Shown in pieces: positions 25,860-35,691 of a stretch of 64,000 nucleotides of DNA (positions are counted from its first letter, which is position 1; each line of letters opens with the position of its first letter). The notes below the pieces were generated by a model. That model searched no databases. It was not told the DNA's origin and saw only the letters and a list, made by a program, of their open reading frames with translations. Position numbers and translations under genes: made by a program. Origin of the DNA: Pseudocolwellia sp. AS88. Its GTDB lineage: Bacteria; Pseudomonadota; Gammaproteobacteria; Enterobacterales; Alteromonadaceae. Location: NCBI RefSeq assembly GCF_030551755.1, contig NZ_JAUPEC010000010.1:62001-126000 (forward strand). The letters run 5' to 3'.

Positions 25860-26990
25860 TTAATATTTGAATTCATCCGGAATGGGGAGATTTTTGGCAA
25901 GCCCCTTAGGACGTTTAGCTTTACCTTTTTTATGCTCATTTAATTGATAAATAAAGGCTAGTACTTGTGCGACAGCAGCAAACAGTTCTTCAGGTATATT
26001 TTTATTCACTTCAGCAGTGTAATAAAGAGAACGAGCAAGTGCCGGAGATTGTAGAATTTCTACTTCATGTTCTTTCGCGATAGTTCGAATATGAATAGCC
26101 ATTTCATCAATGCCTTTCGCCACTAGCATAGGCGCACCGCCTGAAGCAGGATCATATTTAATCGCCACAGCGTAATGTGTGGGGTTGGTTATAACTACAT
26201 CAGAGTCAGGTACATCTTGCATCATTCGTCGTTGTGACATTTCATACTGCGCACGTCTTATTCGACCTTTAATTTCAGGGCTACCTTCGGTATTTTTAAA
26301 CTCGTCCTTAACTTCTTGCTTAGTCATTTTTAACTGACGATTATGCTCCCAAACTTGGTAGGGTGCGTCGATAGCAGCAATAATTCCAATGGATAATGCC
26401 AGTGCTAAAAACATCCACAAAAGCATTGAGGTAGCATGTTCGAAATTAATAGGTGTGGCTTCTAAACTTAAACCTAAGATTTCTTCAAATAGCCCAGCTA
26501 ACAAAATATAAGCAACAATAAATACCACAAAGAACTTCAACAAAGACTTAACAAACTCTACGATAGCCTTAACGCCAAACATTCTTTTAAAACCTTCAAT
26601 TGGCGATAACCTACTGGCTTTAGGCGCCATGGCTTCGGCAGAAAAACTCATTCCACCTAGCATGGTATTCCCGACAAAAGCAGCAAAAACTATAATAACG
26701 AAGATCCACATAAGAGGAGAAATGATGTCGGTTAGCGTGCCCTGTAACACAGCAAATAATGCATTCATATCTAAAGACTCTTCACGAGATAATGTGAAAA
26801 GCCGTTTCATGATATTACTTAATGATTCAACTAAAGCACTCCCTACGATCATAAGCGCTACAGCACTGCCAACCAGTACAAACATAGTGCCTAAATCTTT
26901 AGAACGTGCAACTTGACCTTTCTTCTTGGCATCAGCAAGCTTTTTCGCCGTGGGTTCTTCTGTTTTTTCACCACTATCAGACTCAGCCAT
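25860..26990 (-). CDS. flhB: flagellar export protein FlhB
   Basis: Substrate-specificity switch of the flagellar export gate. It has four transmembrane helices (about 30-210) and a cytosolic domain with the self-cleavage motif NPTHYAVAIKYD (about 265-276). The ATG at 26990 is chosen: it overlaps the fliR stop (TAATG), has an AGGTGA ribosome site and gives the family-typical MAESDSGEKTEEPTAKKL start and 376 residues. A longer upstream in-frame start adds ten residues that lie inside fliR. Last gene before the flhA promoter gap. Confidence 0.96.
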   Translation of the reverse strand: MAESDSGEKTEEPTAKKLADAKKKGQVARSKDLGTMFVLVGSAVALMIVGSALVESLSNIMKRLFTLSREESLDMNALFAVLQGTLTDIISPLMWIFVIIVFAAFVGNTMLGGMSFSAEAMAPKASRLSPIEGFKRMFGVKAIVEFVKSLLKFFVVFIVAYILLAGLFEEILGLSLEATPINFEHATSMLLWMFLALALSIGIIAAIDAPYQVWEHNRQLKMTKQEVKDEFKNTEGSPEIKGRIRRAQYEMSQRRMMQDVPDSDVVITNPTHYAVAIKYDPASGGAPMLVAKGIDEMAIHIRTIAKEHEVEILQSPALARSLYYTAEVNKNIPEELFAAVAQVLAFIYQLNEHKKGKAKRPKGLAKNLPIPDEFKY

Positions 26991-27772
26991 TAAATCACCT
27001 GACAGTCTATAAGGTAGCAACTAAACTCAAGCGCTCGTTGCCACTGGATTTGAAAATGAGTAAAGAAGTTACCCATGGTTAACCACATAATTAGTAAACC
27101 TGCACACATGGTTACAGGAAAACCAATAGCAAAAATATTTAGCTGTGGCGCAGCTCGAGTCATAACCCCAAAAGAAAAGTTAATTAATAACATAGCAGTA
27201 AGTGGTGCGATAGAAAGAGATAATGCACTAGCAAACATCCAACCGCCCCACTCCACTACTTCACGAAATTTAGTGCTATCAAAGCTTTCAGCGGGAATAG
27301 GAATAGTATCAAAACTAGCAACAACAAATTGTAGATAAGCCAAATGCCCATCCATAACCCAGAACAATAAAGATGAAAGAATAAGAAAAAATTGCCCAAC
27401 AGCTGGCACATTCATACCACTAGCAGGATCAACTAATGATGCAAAACCTAAACCTGTTTGCATAGCAATAATTTGACCTGCTAACACAAAGGTTTCCACC
27501 ACTAAGGTAGTAACAAAACCAAGCATAATACCAATGATTACTTGTTCGCCAATAAGTAACGCTGTAGCAAGAGAGAAAAGATTTCCTACATTTGTTGGCG
27601 GAATTGCAGGCATAACAGCAACAGTTACCACAACCGATAAGCCTAATTTAATTTTAGTAGGAATAGTTCTAGCACCAAAACCAACCATACTCATGATTAA
27701 GGCAGAAATACGGGTAAAAGGAAGAATAAAATCCGCTATAAATTGATTAACAACAGCGTCGGTATATTCCAT
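26990..27772 (-). CDS. fliR: flagellar export apparatus protein FliR
   Basis: Inner-membrane component of the export gate with FliP and FliQ. The 260 residues carry six hydrophobic segments (e.g. ISALIMSMVGFGARTIPTKIK and GLLIMWLTMGNFFTHF near the C-terminus). Overlaps fliQ and flhB by one base each, showing tight translational coupling. Confidence 0.95.
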   Translation of the reverse strand: MEYTDAVVNQFIADFILPFTRISALIMSMVGFGARTIPTKIKLGLSVVVTVAVMPAIPPTNVGNLFSLATALLIGEQVIIGIMLGFVTTLVVETFVLAGQIIAMQTGLGFASLVDPASGMNVPAVGQFFLILSSLLFWVMDGHLAYLQFVVASFDTIPIPAESFDSTKFREVVEWGGWMFASALSLSIAPLTAMLLINFSFGVMTRAAPQLNIFAIGFPVTMCAGLLIMWLTMGNFFTHFQIQWQRALEFSCYLIDCQVI

Positions 27773-28041
27773 TAGCTAACCACACTGGGAATACTACCTA
27801 TTAAACGAATGGTATAGTCCATTAATTGCTGAACTAACCAATGCCCACCAATAATCAGAGAAAGTAAGGTAACCACTAAACGAGGTAAGAAACTTAAGGT
27901 TTGTTCGTTAATTGACGTTGCCGCCTGAAAAACAGCAACCAGTAAACCTACAAGCAAACTTGGTATTATTACCGCACATACAAGCACAATAACTAAAAAC
28001 AAAGCATCACTTAGAATGTCTACAAAAACCTCTGGATTCAT
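27772..28041 (-). CDS. fliQ: flagellar export apparatus protein FliQ
   Basis: An 89-residue protein with two transmembrane helices (about 16-41 and 52-76) of the type III export gate. The start [14 protein letters not shown] at 28041 is chosen because it matches the family and overlaps the fliP stop by one base. The reading frame is open 18 codons further upstream, but that stretch lies in fliP and is unlike FliQ. Confidence 0.95.
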   Translation of the reverse strand: MNPEVFVDILSDALFLVIVLVCAVIIPSLLVGLLVAVFQAATSINEQTLSFLPRLVVTLLSLIIGGHWLVQQLMDYTIRLIGSIPSVVS

Positions 28042-28844
28042 TAGCCGGCTCCCATCCCATAACTTGTAGCAATAGTACCAATAACTAAATTCCAACCATC
28101 AACTAACACAAATAACATTAATTTAAAGGGCAGAGAAACGATCATGGGTGATAACATCATCATACCCATTGCCATTAATATACTTGCCACCACTAGATCT
28201 ATAATGAGAAAAGGTATAAATAACATAAAGCCAATTTGAAATGCTGTTTTTAATTCGCTTATCACAAATGCAGGCACTATAACCGTCATCGGTAAATCAG
28301 TGGGTTCGTTTACTTGTTCAATGCCCGCCATTGCTGCCAAAGTATCTAAATCTTTAATACGTGTTTGCTCAAGCATAAAAGCTCTCAATGGTACTTTAGC
28401 TCTATCAATAGCTTGAACTGAAGTTAGTTGATCTTGCAAATAAGGTTGAATAGCTCGAGCATTAATTTCGTTATACACCGGAGTCATAATAAACAAGGTC
28501 ATAAATAACGTTAAACCAACTACCACTTGGTTAGAAGGTGTTTGCTGTAAGCCAATAGCTTGTCTTAAAATTGCCATCACCACGAGTATTCGTGTGAAAG
28601 AAGTCATCATGATCACCGCAGCTGGAATAAAGCTGAGTGCCGTCATGAAAATAAGAATTTGAAGGGTTACTGAGTATTCTTGGGAGCCATCTGGATTAGT
28701 AGTTAACTTTAAAGCCGACATACTTAAATCTTCGGCATAACTCACGCCACTGAATGTCAGCATAGAGATAAGAATAAATACAAATAAAGCTAAACGTTGA
28801 TTGACCATTTTTGTCATAAGTTTAATCATTCTTTTTGAGGCCAT
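28041..28844 (-). CDS. fliP: flagellar export apparatus protein FliP
   Basis: Core of the export gate pore. It has a cleavable signal peptide (hydrophobic stretch [20 protein letters not shown] before the mature part), then [21 protein letters not shown] and the conserved C-terminal membrane segments ([22 protein letters not shown]). The longest frame, given here, is 267 residues and overlaps fliO by 23 bp. In-frame ATGs at 28829, 28817 and 28808 are equally possible and none has a strong ribosome site; the one at 28817 gives the most typical signal peptide. Confidence 0.94.
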   Translation of the reverse strand: MASKRMIKLMTKMVNQRLALFVFILISMLTFSGVSYAEDLSMSALKLTTNPDGSQEYSVTLQILIFMTALSFIPAAVIMMTSFTRILVVMAILRQAIGLQQTPSNQVVVGLTLFMTLFIMTPVYNEINARAIQPYLQDQLTSVQAIDRAKVPLRAFMLEQTRIKDLDTLAAMAGIEQVNEPTDLPMTVIVPAFVISELKTAFQIGFMLFIPFLIIDLVVASILMAMGMMMLSPMIVSLPFKLMLFVLVDGWNLVIGTIATSYGMGAG

Positions 28845-29274
28845 TTTTTATCATGTTGAAAACATTCTTATCGAACATTTCAGAAGTGCTTTTGCCTGTA
28901 TCTAGTGGTGTATCTAAAGTATCAAGTAAGTTAACTTGGTTTGCAGTTACGCCTAGAACCAATTGCTTAGCTCCAACTTGTACCACAACAACACGCTCTT
29001 TAGATCCTAAATGAACACTAGACACAACTTTTAACGCTTGTTGCCCACCTTGAGCCGTTATTTGAAATTTCTTAAGTATGTAAGCACTAACAATAACAAC
29101 TAATAATACAATTAATAATGATAAAATCATGGTAGCAGCATCAGTGCTAGGAGAAACATGTTTTCCTACTTGTACTGTTTTTTCTACAATAGGCTCTACT
29201 AAGGGTTTAACTGTTTCTTCAGCAAAACCAGCTGCTGTATAAAATAGGCCTATAAAGCCAAAAAATGCTCGCAT
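28822..29274 (-). CDS. fliO: flagellar biosynthetic protein FliO
   Basis: A 150-residue protein that helps FliP assemble in the export gate. Signal-like N-terminus ([20 protein letters not shown]), periplasmic spacer, one strong transmembrane helix ([19 protein letters not shown], about 47-65) and a cytosolic FliO domain (about 68-125, [19 protein letters not shown]). It lies 10 bp after fliN and overlaps fliP. Confidence 0.93.
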   Translation of the reverse strand: MRAFFGFIGLFYTAAGFAEETVKPLVEPIVEKTVQVGKHVSPSTDAATMILSLLIVLLVVIVSAYILKKFQITAQGGQQALKVVSSVHLGSKERVVVVQVGAKQLVLGVTANQVNLLDTLDTPLDTGKSTSEMFDKNVFNMIKNGLKKND

Positions 29275-29284
29275 TAATAATCCA

Positions 29285-29677
29285 TTATTTAAGTTTTTTA
29301 ATACGCTCTATTTGACTGATAACATCGGTTAAACGAATACCAAACTTGTCGTTCACCACAACAACCTCGCCATGAGCAATCAAGGTACCGTTTACCATAA
29401 CATCTAGCGCTTCACCTGCTACACGATCTAATTCTACAACTGAACCTTGGTTTAATTGTAATAGGTTACGAATACTAATATTACTGCGCCCTACTTCCAT
29501 TGATATCGTAACGGGAATATCTAAGATTGCATCGAGTTTACGTTTTTCATCACCCGTGATAGGCGCTTCAGCTTCTAATTCATCTAACTCAACAGGTTTG
29601 GCATCAGCAGCTTCTGATTCTGCTTGCTCTTCCATTGCTTCATCCCACATTCCTAAATCTTCATTGTCATCGCTCAT
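29285..29677 (-). CDS. fliN: flagellar motor switch protein FliN
   Basis: Cytosolic C-ring component with FliM and FliG. The acidic N-terminal 50 residues are followed by the SpoA/FliN domain (DIPVTISMEVGRSNISIRNL, GSVVELDRVAGEALDVMVNG, VNDKFGIRLTDV). The start is set at ATG 29677 (MSDDNEDLG), nine bases after GAGG; an ATG two codons upstream is only three bases from it. Length 130. Confidence 0.95.
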   Translation of the reverse strand: MSDDNEDLGMWDEAMEEQAESEAADAKPVELDELEAEAPITGDEKRKLDAILDIPVTISMEVGRSNISIRNLLQLNQGSVVELDRVAGEALDVMVNGTLIAHGEVVVVNDKFGIRLTDVISQIERIKKLK

Positions 29678-29753
29678 CGCCATTGACCTCTATAATATTT
29701 TTATTTAATTCTGTATCTACAAACACACCGACATTGGCGATATGCGTATAAGG

Positions 29754-30821
29754 TTAATATTCTAAATCATCTTCGAGTAGATGAAGTTCTGCGTCACTGT
29801 CTAAACGTTTGCCACCTTTAGTTAAAATGGTTAATTCATTTTTAACTGATTCAGGACGCTTAATTTTAGATTCAATTTTTAAAGCAAGATTTTCACGGCT
29901 GCGGCCAAGTTTAGCTCTAAAGCTTGGTAAGTTTTCAACGAGTACGGTTACATGCTCAGGCATATCAATAGGAATAATATCTCCCGCTTCAAGCTCCATA
30001 ATTTGAGAAAGAGGTAAGTTTACCTCGATAAACTTAGTGGATATCTCAATAGGCACATCCATAATTTCATCGCGTAATGCCTTAGACCAGCGCATATCAG
30101 TGTCTTCTTTATCACTTTGAACACCGGCATCCAACAACTCTCGAATGGGTTCAAGCATTGAGTAAGGCAAAGCAACATGAAAATCACCACCACCACCATC
30201 AAGTTCAATATGGAATGAGCTGATCACAACAACTTCAGTTGGGCTGACAATATTCGCCATTGATGGGTTAACTTCAGAATCTAAATACTCAAAAGAAACA
30301 TCCATCACGGGCGACCAAGCTTCTTTATAATCTTCAAATATTAATTTAAGTAACATTTGAATAATTCGGCGTTCGGTTGGTGTAAATTCTCGACCTTCAA
30401 TTTTTGCGTGATATCTCCCGTCACCACCAAAAAAGTTATCAACAAGAATAAATACAAGTCGAGCTTCCATGGTAATTAGAGCTGTACCTTTTAGGGGGCG
30501 AAAACGTACCATATTCAAACTTGTTGGAACAAATAATGTATGAACATATTCGCCAAACTTGATCATTTGAATGCCGTTAATTGAGACTTCGGCCGTTCTA
30601 CGCATCATATTAAATAAGCTAATACGCATATGGCGCGCAAAGCGTTCATTAACCATTTCGAGGGTAGGCATACGCCCACGAACAATTCTATCTTGTGATG
30701 AAAAGTCGTAGTCAGACATACTACCTGAGTCGGCACTATCCTCTACTAGCTCTTCTTCTTCAACGTCGTCAACACCGTGTAATAGCGCATCAATCTCGTC
30801 TTGCGATAATAAATCACTCAC
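29754..30821 (-). CDS. fliM: flagellar motor switch protein FliM
   Basis: C-ring protein that receives CheY-P. The N-terminal CheY-binding peptide LSQDEIDALLHG (residues 5-16) is followed by an acidic stretch. The middle CheC-like domain (about 45-225) and C-terminal SpoA domain (about 255-330, VLVENLPSFRAKLG) follow. Length 355. Gap to fliN is 70 bp; to fliL 108 bp. The N-terminal peptide is notable because it resembles the triple repeat in CheA of this window. Confidence 0.96.
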   Translation of the reverse strand: MSDLLSQDEIDALLHGVDDVEEEELVEDSADSGSMSDYDFSSQDRIVRGRMPTLEMVNERFARHMRISLFNMMRRTAEVSINGIQMIKFGEYVHTLFVPTSLNMVRFRPLKGTALITMEARLVFILVDNFFGGDGRYHAKIEGREFTPTERRIIQMLLKLIFEDYKEAWSPVMDVSFEYLDSEVNPSMANIVSPTEVVVISSFHIELDGGGGDFHVALPYSMLEPIRELLDAGVQSDKEDTDMRWSKALRDEIMDVPIEISTKFIEVNLPLSQIMELEAGDIIPIDMPEHVTVLVENLPSFRAKLGRSRENLALKIESKIKRPESVKNELTILTKGGKRLDSDAELHLLEDDLEY

Positions 30822-30929
30822 TTGATAGTCTCTTTATAGTTATGATATTTCAATTTTTTCAACATAATCTTAGAATATTCATTTCTGCCAATTGTTTACT
30901 CTACCTAGTAGTTGTTAACCGCTGAATAG

Positions 30930-31478
30930 CTACTGCATTACAAAACTAGTAAATAGTACTTCTTCAACTATTTTTTTGTCTTCAATATCCATAAATTCTT
31001 TTTGGATTTCTGTTAATGCTTTTTGCTTTAAAGACACTTTGCCTGCACTTGTCGCAAGATCATCAGCATTCGATTGAGAAAATACAGCAAGCAATACACT
31101 CTCGATTAAAGGAATATGTTTTTTAGCGGTTTCTTCGTCGTCACCACCACGTACTAACAATTGCACTCGAATTTCAACAAATCGATCTCGTGCTGCACCC
31201 GGCACATTAAATTTAAATGGAGCAGGTACAGGAACATAAATTGCGGTGCCAATTTCTACACTAGAAGATCCAGAGCTAGCTTCAGAATCACCAGCTTCAC
31301 CACCATTTAATGCAGCTTCAACTTGTTCTGGAGTAGGTTCGTCACTACCTCCCATAAAGAAAAAAGCGCCTGCGCCTGCCGCAGCCAAAACTACAACAGC
31401 AACAATAATGATGATTAATTTCTTTTTACCACCACCTGCATTATCCAGTTCTAACTCTTCTTCTTTATCATCTGCCAT
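30930..31478 (-). CDS. fliL: flagellar basal body-associated protein FliL
   Basis: Inner-membrane protein around the stator and rotor that supports torque and stator function. One transmembrane helix after a short cytosolic acidic N-terminus (KKKLIIIIVAVVVLAAAGAG, about 18-37), a Gly/Ser/Glu-rich linker, and the periplasmic FliL domain (VPVPAPFKFNVPG onward, ending in LFTSFVMQ). Length 182. First gene after fliK in the fliKLMNOPQR-flhB run. Confidence 0.94.
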   Translation of the reverse strand: MADDKEEELELDNAGGGKKKLIIIIVAVVVLAAAGAGAFFFMGGSDEPTPEQVEAALNGGEAGDSEASSGSSSVEIGTAIYVPVPAPFKFNVPGAARDRFVEIRVQLLVRGGDDEETAKKHIPLIESVLLAVFSQSNADDLATSAGKVSLKQKALTEIQKEFMDIEDKKIVEEVLFTSFVMQ

Positions 31479-31556
31479 TTTTGATCCTTAAGCTTATACA
31501 TACCAATGGTTTAACTATAGCCTTGAATGGCTGTCTAGCCAATGTGTTTTATACAA

Positions 31557-33686
31557 TTAAACGTAGTAATCAACACCAGTTGATGAAGCTTTAAGCACTT
31601 TTGCGTTTTCGCTATTCATAGCGCCCTCTAAAGCTCCCTCTTCACCATTCTCACCTTGAGCAGCAGAACCTTGATTGCTTTCTCCGTTCATAGCTGATTG
31701 ATTAGAATCTTGCTTAACATTAGCATCACCAACATCAACACCATTATCAGCCATCATATGTCTTAATCTATCCATATTTTGTTCAAGCGCTTCTTTAGCT
31801 TGTTGGTTTTGTACAACAAAACTAACGACTGCTTGCTCATTTTGCATATTAATACGAACTTGCATGCTGCCCAGCTCTGGAGGATCTAATTGAATATCGA
31901 TTTGCTGAATCTTCTGATTGATCATCACCATAACTTTATCTTTTACTGCATCGGTAAAATCTTTGCGCATAATAGAAATAGTTTCAGCTTGTTGTATAAC
32001 AGTATTCTTTTGCGTTTGTGCTAAATCGGCAGACAATGTTTGCATAACGTTTTCAAAAGAGTGTTCGTCTTGCATATATCTTTCGCTATCTGCAGCGTCA
32101 TTGGCTTCTGTTTGAGATAATGTATCAAATAATGGATTTATCGCTTGGTTTAGTTTTGTATTATTAGCTACATTATTAAGTGGGCTACTTGTTGATTTTG
32201 CTTCTGACATTAATAATTCATCTTTAGCCAACTCACTAGCTTCAGCTTCATCAGAGCTATCAACAGATTTGTCTGACAAACTATCAGCAACACTAGCTTG
32301 AACCGAATCTTTATTTTTTAAATTAACTTGTTCTGGTTTAAAAGCAGCTTGATTAATGCCATTGAACTGACTTTCTTTAGAGTCACTTTTCGCTGTATCT
32401 AATTGCTCAGCTTCTTGCGTGTCAGTTAAGTCAGCACTAGATGACTTCGCTAAATCTTGTGCATTATTTAAAATAGTTGTTTTGCTATCTGTTTTTGTTG
32501 CTTCTTTATTTATTGCTTGCTCAGTGTTTTGAGACTTTAGTTGAGTTAAAATTTGTTCGTTAGTTAAAGCCTTGTTAGCCAATGAAGTTGCTTCTTCGTC
32601 TAACGTTTCAACAGCTTCATCTGATAATTGAACGCCATTAGTTATCTTACCTATTGAAGATTCTGAGTTAGCCTTGGTAGATGATGAAGTTACTTGTTCG
32701 TCTAACGTTTCAACAACTTCTCCTGATAATTGAACGCCATTAGTTATCTTGTCTATTGAAGATTCTAGTTTAGCTTTGGTAGATGATGTTAGCTCTTCTT
32801 CTGAAATAACGTCTTTACTTCCTTCACCTAAAGCTTCCTGAAGACCCGACAATTTAGTTATATCGGCTGATTTATTCGAGCCAAGTTCTTTGTTATTAAT
32901 TATCTCGTCGCTACTTTCTGATGATTTTGATTTAAGTAATTCGTTTACTTTGTTTATCACGTCTAAATCACTCTCATCTTTCTGTTTTGATAAAGATTGC
33001 GCAATAAGGGTTTTATCCGTTTTTAATGATAATTCTTCGCCAGTTTTTGGCTCAACTAATTCTTTAGAAGTTACTTGTGAAGTAGCTTGTTCAACAAGTA
33101 CTTTATCTGTTTTTGATGCTATACCAGCACCTGAAGTAATAGGAACAACTGGAGTTACTGGATTCTTTTCGGCATCTTCAGAGCTTGTTCCATCTTTACC
33201 ACTCAACGCCTTTTCTGATGCATTAAGGAAAGACAAAAGCTGTTCAGGGTTGGTAAATAAGTTGGCGTCATCTGATGTACCAGAACTATCTAACAGTAAC
33301 TCGGAAGAGTTTTCATTTTTAGCTTCTGCGGCTTCAGTTTTGTTTAACTGGGCTTGAGTATATAAGTCAGTTTCGCTGCTATCTGTAGTATCGGTGGAAA
33401 GGTTTTCGGCGTCTGATTTTGGGCTTTTTATTTCTGTATTATTTTCGCTATTCTTTTTTTCTGCCTCGGCTATATTCTCAGAATTGTTATTATCTCTAAT
33501 TTGATTTTGCTCTTCATTGCCGGCTTTAGCTGCATTATTGCCGCTTTTTTTGGACGCTTTGTGCTGCTCCATTAAATTAGAAAACACTGATGAACTCTCT
33601 TTTTCATAACCAACTGAGTTACTACTTAGTACTTTACTATCAGTACCTTGAGATAATTCCAATGTTAGATAATTCATATTAGACAT
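31557..33686 (-). CDS. fliK: flagellar hook-length control protein FliK
   Basis: Secreted molecular ruler that sets hook length and triggers the FlhB switch. At 709 residues it is long for the family (about 400-650). Residues 1-540 are a Ser/Glu/Lys/Asn-rich, low-hydrophobicity ruler region. The conserved Flg_hook domain is near 590-670 (IQLDPPELGSMQVRINMQNE, then FVVQNQQAKEALE), followed by a Gly/Asn/Glu-rich tail. Two adjacent 34-residue copies at about 301-367 (ITNGVQLSxExVETLDE core) reflect a 102-bp tandem duplication. A sigma-54-like site lies 72 bp upstream. Confidence 0.93.
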   Translation of the reverse strand: MSNMNYLTLELSQGTDSKVLSSNSVGYEKESSSVFSNLMEQHKASKKSGNNAAKAGNEEQNQIRDNNNSENIAEAEKKNSENNTEIKSPKSDAENLSTDTTDSSETDLYTQAQLNKTEAAEAKNENSSELLLDSSGTSDDANLFTNPEQLLSFLNASEKALSGKDGTSSEDAEKNPVTPVVPITSGAGIASKTDKVLVEQATSQVTSKELVEPKTGEELSLKTDKTLIAQSLSKQKDESDLDVINKVNELLKSKSSESSDEIINNKELGSNKSADITKLSGLQEALGEGSKDVISEEELTSSTKAKLESSIDKITNGVQLSGEVVETLDEQVTSSSTKANSESSIGKITNGVQLSDEAVETLDEEATSLANKALTNEQILTQLKSQNTEQAINKEATKTDSKTTILNNAQDLAKSSSADLTDTQEAEQLDTAKSDSKESQFNGINQAAFKPEQVNLKNKDSVQASVADSLSDKSVDSSDEAEASELAKDELLMSEAKSTSSPLNNVANNTKLNQAINPLFDTLSQTEANDAADSERYMQDEHSFENVMQTLSADLAQTQKNTVIQQAETISIMRKDFTDAVKDKVMVMINQKIQQIDIQLDPPELGSMQVRINMQNEQAVVSFVVQNQQAKEALEQNMDRLRHMMADNGVDVGDANVKQDSNQSAMNGESNQGSAAQGENGEEGALEGAMNSENAKVLKASSTGVDYYV
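32584..32787 (-). repeat. in-frame 102-bp tandem duplication in fliK
   Basis: Two adjacent units, 32584-32685 and 32686-32787, are nearly the same at DNA level, differing at about a dozen positions. For example, tctgataattgaacgccatt-type blocks occur in both at the same offset. The duplication adds 34 residues to the FliK ruler region without a frame change. Confidence 0.85.
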
Positions 33687-33757
33687 AAATTTTCCTGCAA
33701 AAAGTTACTTTCATTACTTTTATTTATTACAAATAAAAACCACGTTACTTAAAGTAA

Positions 33758-33773
33758 AGCAAAACGCGTTCCA
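33758..33773 (-). promoter_or_regulatory. candidate sigma-54 promoter of fliK
   Basis: On the - strand TGGAACGCGTTTTGCT: correct GG-N10-GC spacing, perfect TTGCT, one mismatch in the -24 box (TGGAAC for TGGCAC). It lies 72 bases before the fliK ATG, in the gap after fliJ. It would let fliKLMNOPQR-flhB be transcribed apart from fliEFGHIJ. Confidence 0.6.
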
Positions 33774-33793
33774 ATAGGTGTTTGATCTATATA

Positions 33794-34234
33794 TTATCGA
33801 TTCCTTCGGACGAACTGTTGAGTAGCTATCTCATCAAACATTTTCTGTTCTTTCTTATTTTCAATCATCGCTAAACCTTTTAGCTTTTTGTCTCGCAACA
33901 GTTCAACGGCTTGTACTTTTTGCCTTTGCAATAACCACTCTCTCTTACATTTTTCTACCATGGCTTTTGCTTGATTTAAGGCTATTTCGACTTGTTGTGA
34001 TGCATTGTCTAGTTTTTTAATGAAGGCGTGAAAGTGACTAAAAGTATGACTATTTATACCTTCAACAGAACGTTGCTCTAATCGTTTCATGTATTCTAAT
34101 CGGTAGTCGCTAACACTATTTAAACGTTGTAAGTTTTGTTGGTAATCAGATTCTGCTTGTCGTAAATTTTGAGCAGCTTTATCAACTTTATCTTGCTCAA
34201 ATTTGTGTAGCGTATTCAGTTGTTTCATTGGCAT
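33794..34234 (-). CDS. fliJ: flagellar export chaperone FliJ
   Basis: A 146-residue coiled-coil stalk protein of the export ATPase complex (FliH-FliI-FliJ). Nearly the whole chain is predicted helix with heptads rich in Gln, Lys and Glu, and the C-terminus is basic. AGGAGA lies seven bases before the ATG at 34234; an ATG two codons later is less well spaced. It follows fliI by 72 bp and ends the fliE-J run. Confidence 0.92.
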   Translation of the reverse strand: MPMKQLNTLHKFEQDKVDKAAQNLRQAESDYQQNLQRLNSVSDYRLEYMKRLEQRSVEGINSHTFSHFHAFIKKLDNASQQVEIALNQAKAMVEKCKREWLLQRQKVQAVELLRDKKLKGLAMIENKKEQKMFDEIATQQFVRRNR

Positions 34235-34306
34235 TACAAATCTCCTTCAAGACATGAGTAAAAGCAAAAAGTAAAAACGAGGTCTTTCATAAAAATAAAC
34301 ATATGT

Positions 34307-35662
34307 TTATTGACCTTGTTGAGCATGCGCTTGGGCTGCTGAGATAATTTCTTGTAATTGACTTAAGCTTTGTTCATAAGGAATAATTTCTGAGGTTTTC
34401 TGCTGTAAAAAGAAATTAATAACGGGTAATAAAGTAATAGACTGATCGATGCGAGGATCGCTACCTTTACTGTAAGCGCCAATCGAAATAAGATCTTTGT
34501 TTTGCTGATATAAGGAATAAACTTGCTTTAACTGCCTTGCAAGTTGTTGATGCTCAGGTGTCGTCACCATAGGCATTACACGACTAATGGACGCTTCAAT
34601 ATCAACCGCTGGATAATGACCAGAATCAGCAAGGTCTCTTGATAATACAATATGACCATCTAAAATGGCGCGAGCAGCATCAGCAATAGGATCTTGTAAA
34701 TCATCACCCTCTGTTAATACGGTAAAAAAAGCTGTAATTGAACCTTGCCCTTCTCCACCATTACCTGCCCTTTCAACCAATTGCGGTAACTTTGAAAACA
34801 CTGAAGGCGGATAACCTTTGGTCGCTGGTGGTTCACCAACAGCCAATGCAATTTCACGTTGAGCCTGAGCATAACGAGTAATTGAGTCGATCAGCAGTAA
34901 AACGTTTAAACCTTGATCACGAAAGTACTCCGCAATTTGTACCGAAGTTTCACAACCTTTTAAACGCATTAAAGGTGAGTTATCAGCAGGTGCAGCAATA
35001 ACAACTGAACGTTTACGCCCTTCTTCACCAAGTATTTCTTCAATAAATTCTTTAACTTCTCGGCCTCGTTCTCCGATAAGCCCCACAACAATAACATCAG
35101 CCGTTGTGCCTTTGGTCATCATACCTAAAAGCACACTTTTACCGACACCAGAACCAGCAAAGAGTCCCATGCGTTGACCTGTACCTACCGTTAAAAAGCT
35201 ATTTATAGCGCGAACGCCAACATCTAAAGGTTCGGTTATGGCACGACGCGATAATGGATTAATCGGTTTTCCGCTGTATTGATAAGATTCGGGCTGTTTT
35301 ATTGGGCCTTTACCATCAATAGGTTTACCGACACCGTCAATAACACGACCTAATAGCTCCATTGAAAAAGGTAATCGAGCTTTAGTTGCTAAAGGAACTA
35401 CGCGAGCGCCAGGTAAAACCCCTTGAAGGCTTTCTTCTGGCATAAGATAAGTTTTGTCTTCTTCAAAGCCAACAATTTCAGCAATTAAGTCACCGTTAGA
35501 GGTTTCAACTAAACATTGGCTGCCAACAGGTGCTTTAACACCTACGGCTTCAAGGGTTAAACCAACAACACGCACTAATCGACCCGCTACAGAAACTTTG
35601 TGTGGGTTGATCATGGTTTGGCAGTTTTTAAGTCTTTCGGTGATGCGGTTATAGTCAAGCAT
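34307..35662 (-). CDS. fliI: flagellum-specific ATP synthase FliI
   Basis: Hexameric export ATPase, homologous to the F1 beta subunit. Walker A GSGVGKS at 170-177, a conserved [16 protein letters not shown] stretch, Walker [21 protein letters not shown] (about 255-274) and [16 protein letters not shown] are all intact. Length 451. It lies 29 bp after fliH. Works with FliH and FliJ at the base of the export gate. Confidence 0.97.
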   Translation of the reverse strand: MLDYNRITERLKNCQTMINPHKVSVAGRLVRVVGLTLEAVGVKAPVGSQCLVETSNGDLIAEIVGFEEDKTYLMPEESLQGVLPGARVVPLATKARLPFSMELLGRVIDGVGKPIDGKGPIKQPESYQYSGKPINPLSRRAITEPLDVGVRAINSFLTVGTGQRMGLFAGSGVGKSVLLGMMTKGTTADVIVVGLIGERGREVKEFIEEILGEEGRKRSVVIAAPADNSPLMRLKGCETSVQIAEYFRDQGLNVLLLIDSITRYAQAQREIALAVGEPPATKGYPPSVFSKLPQLVERAGNGGEGQGSITAFFTVLTEGDDLQDPIADAARAILDGHIVLSRDLADSGHYPAVDIEASISRVMPMVTTPEHQQLARQLKQVYSLYQQNKDLISIGAYSKGSDPRIDQSITLLPVINFFLQQKTSEIIPYEQSLSQLQEIISAAQAHAQQGQ

Positions 35663-35691
35663 AATAGTTTTTTGACGTTATGACCTTTTAC

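Noticed and set aside
32890-33357. 155-codon + strand frame antisense to fliK
   Set aside because: Lies wholly in fliK, and the Ser/Leu/Phe-rich composition is what the complement of Glu/Lys/Asn/Ser codons gives.
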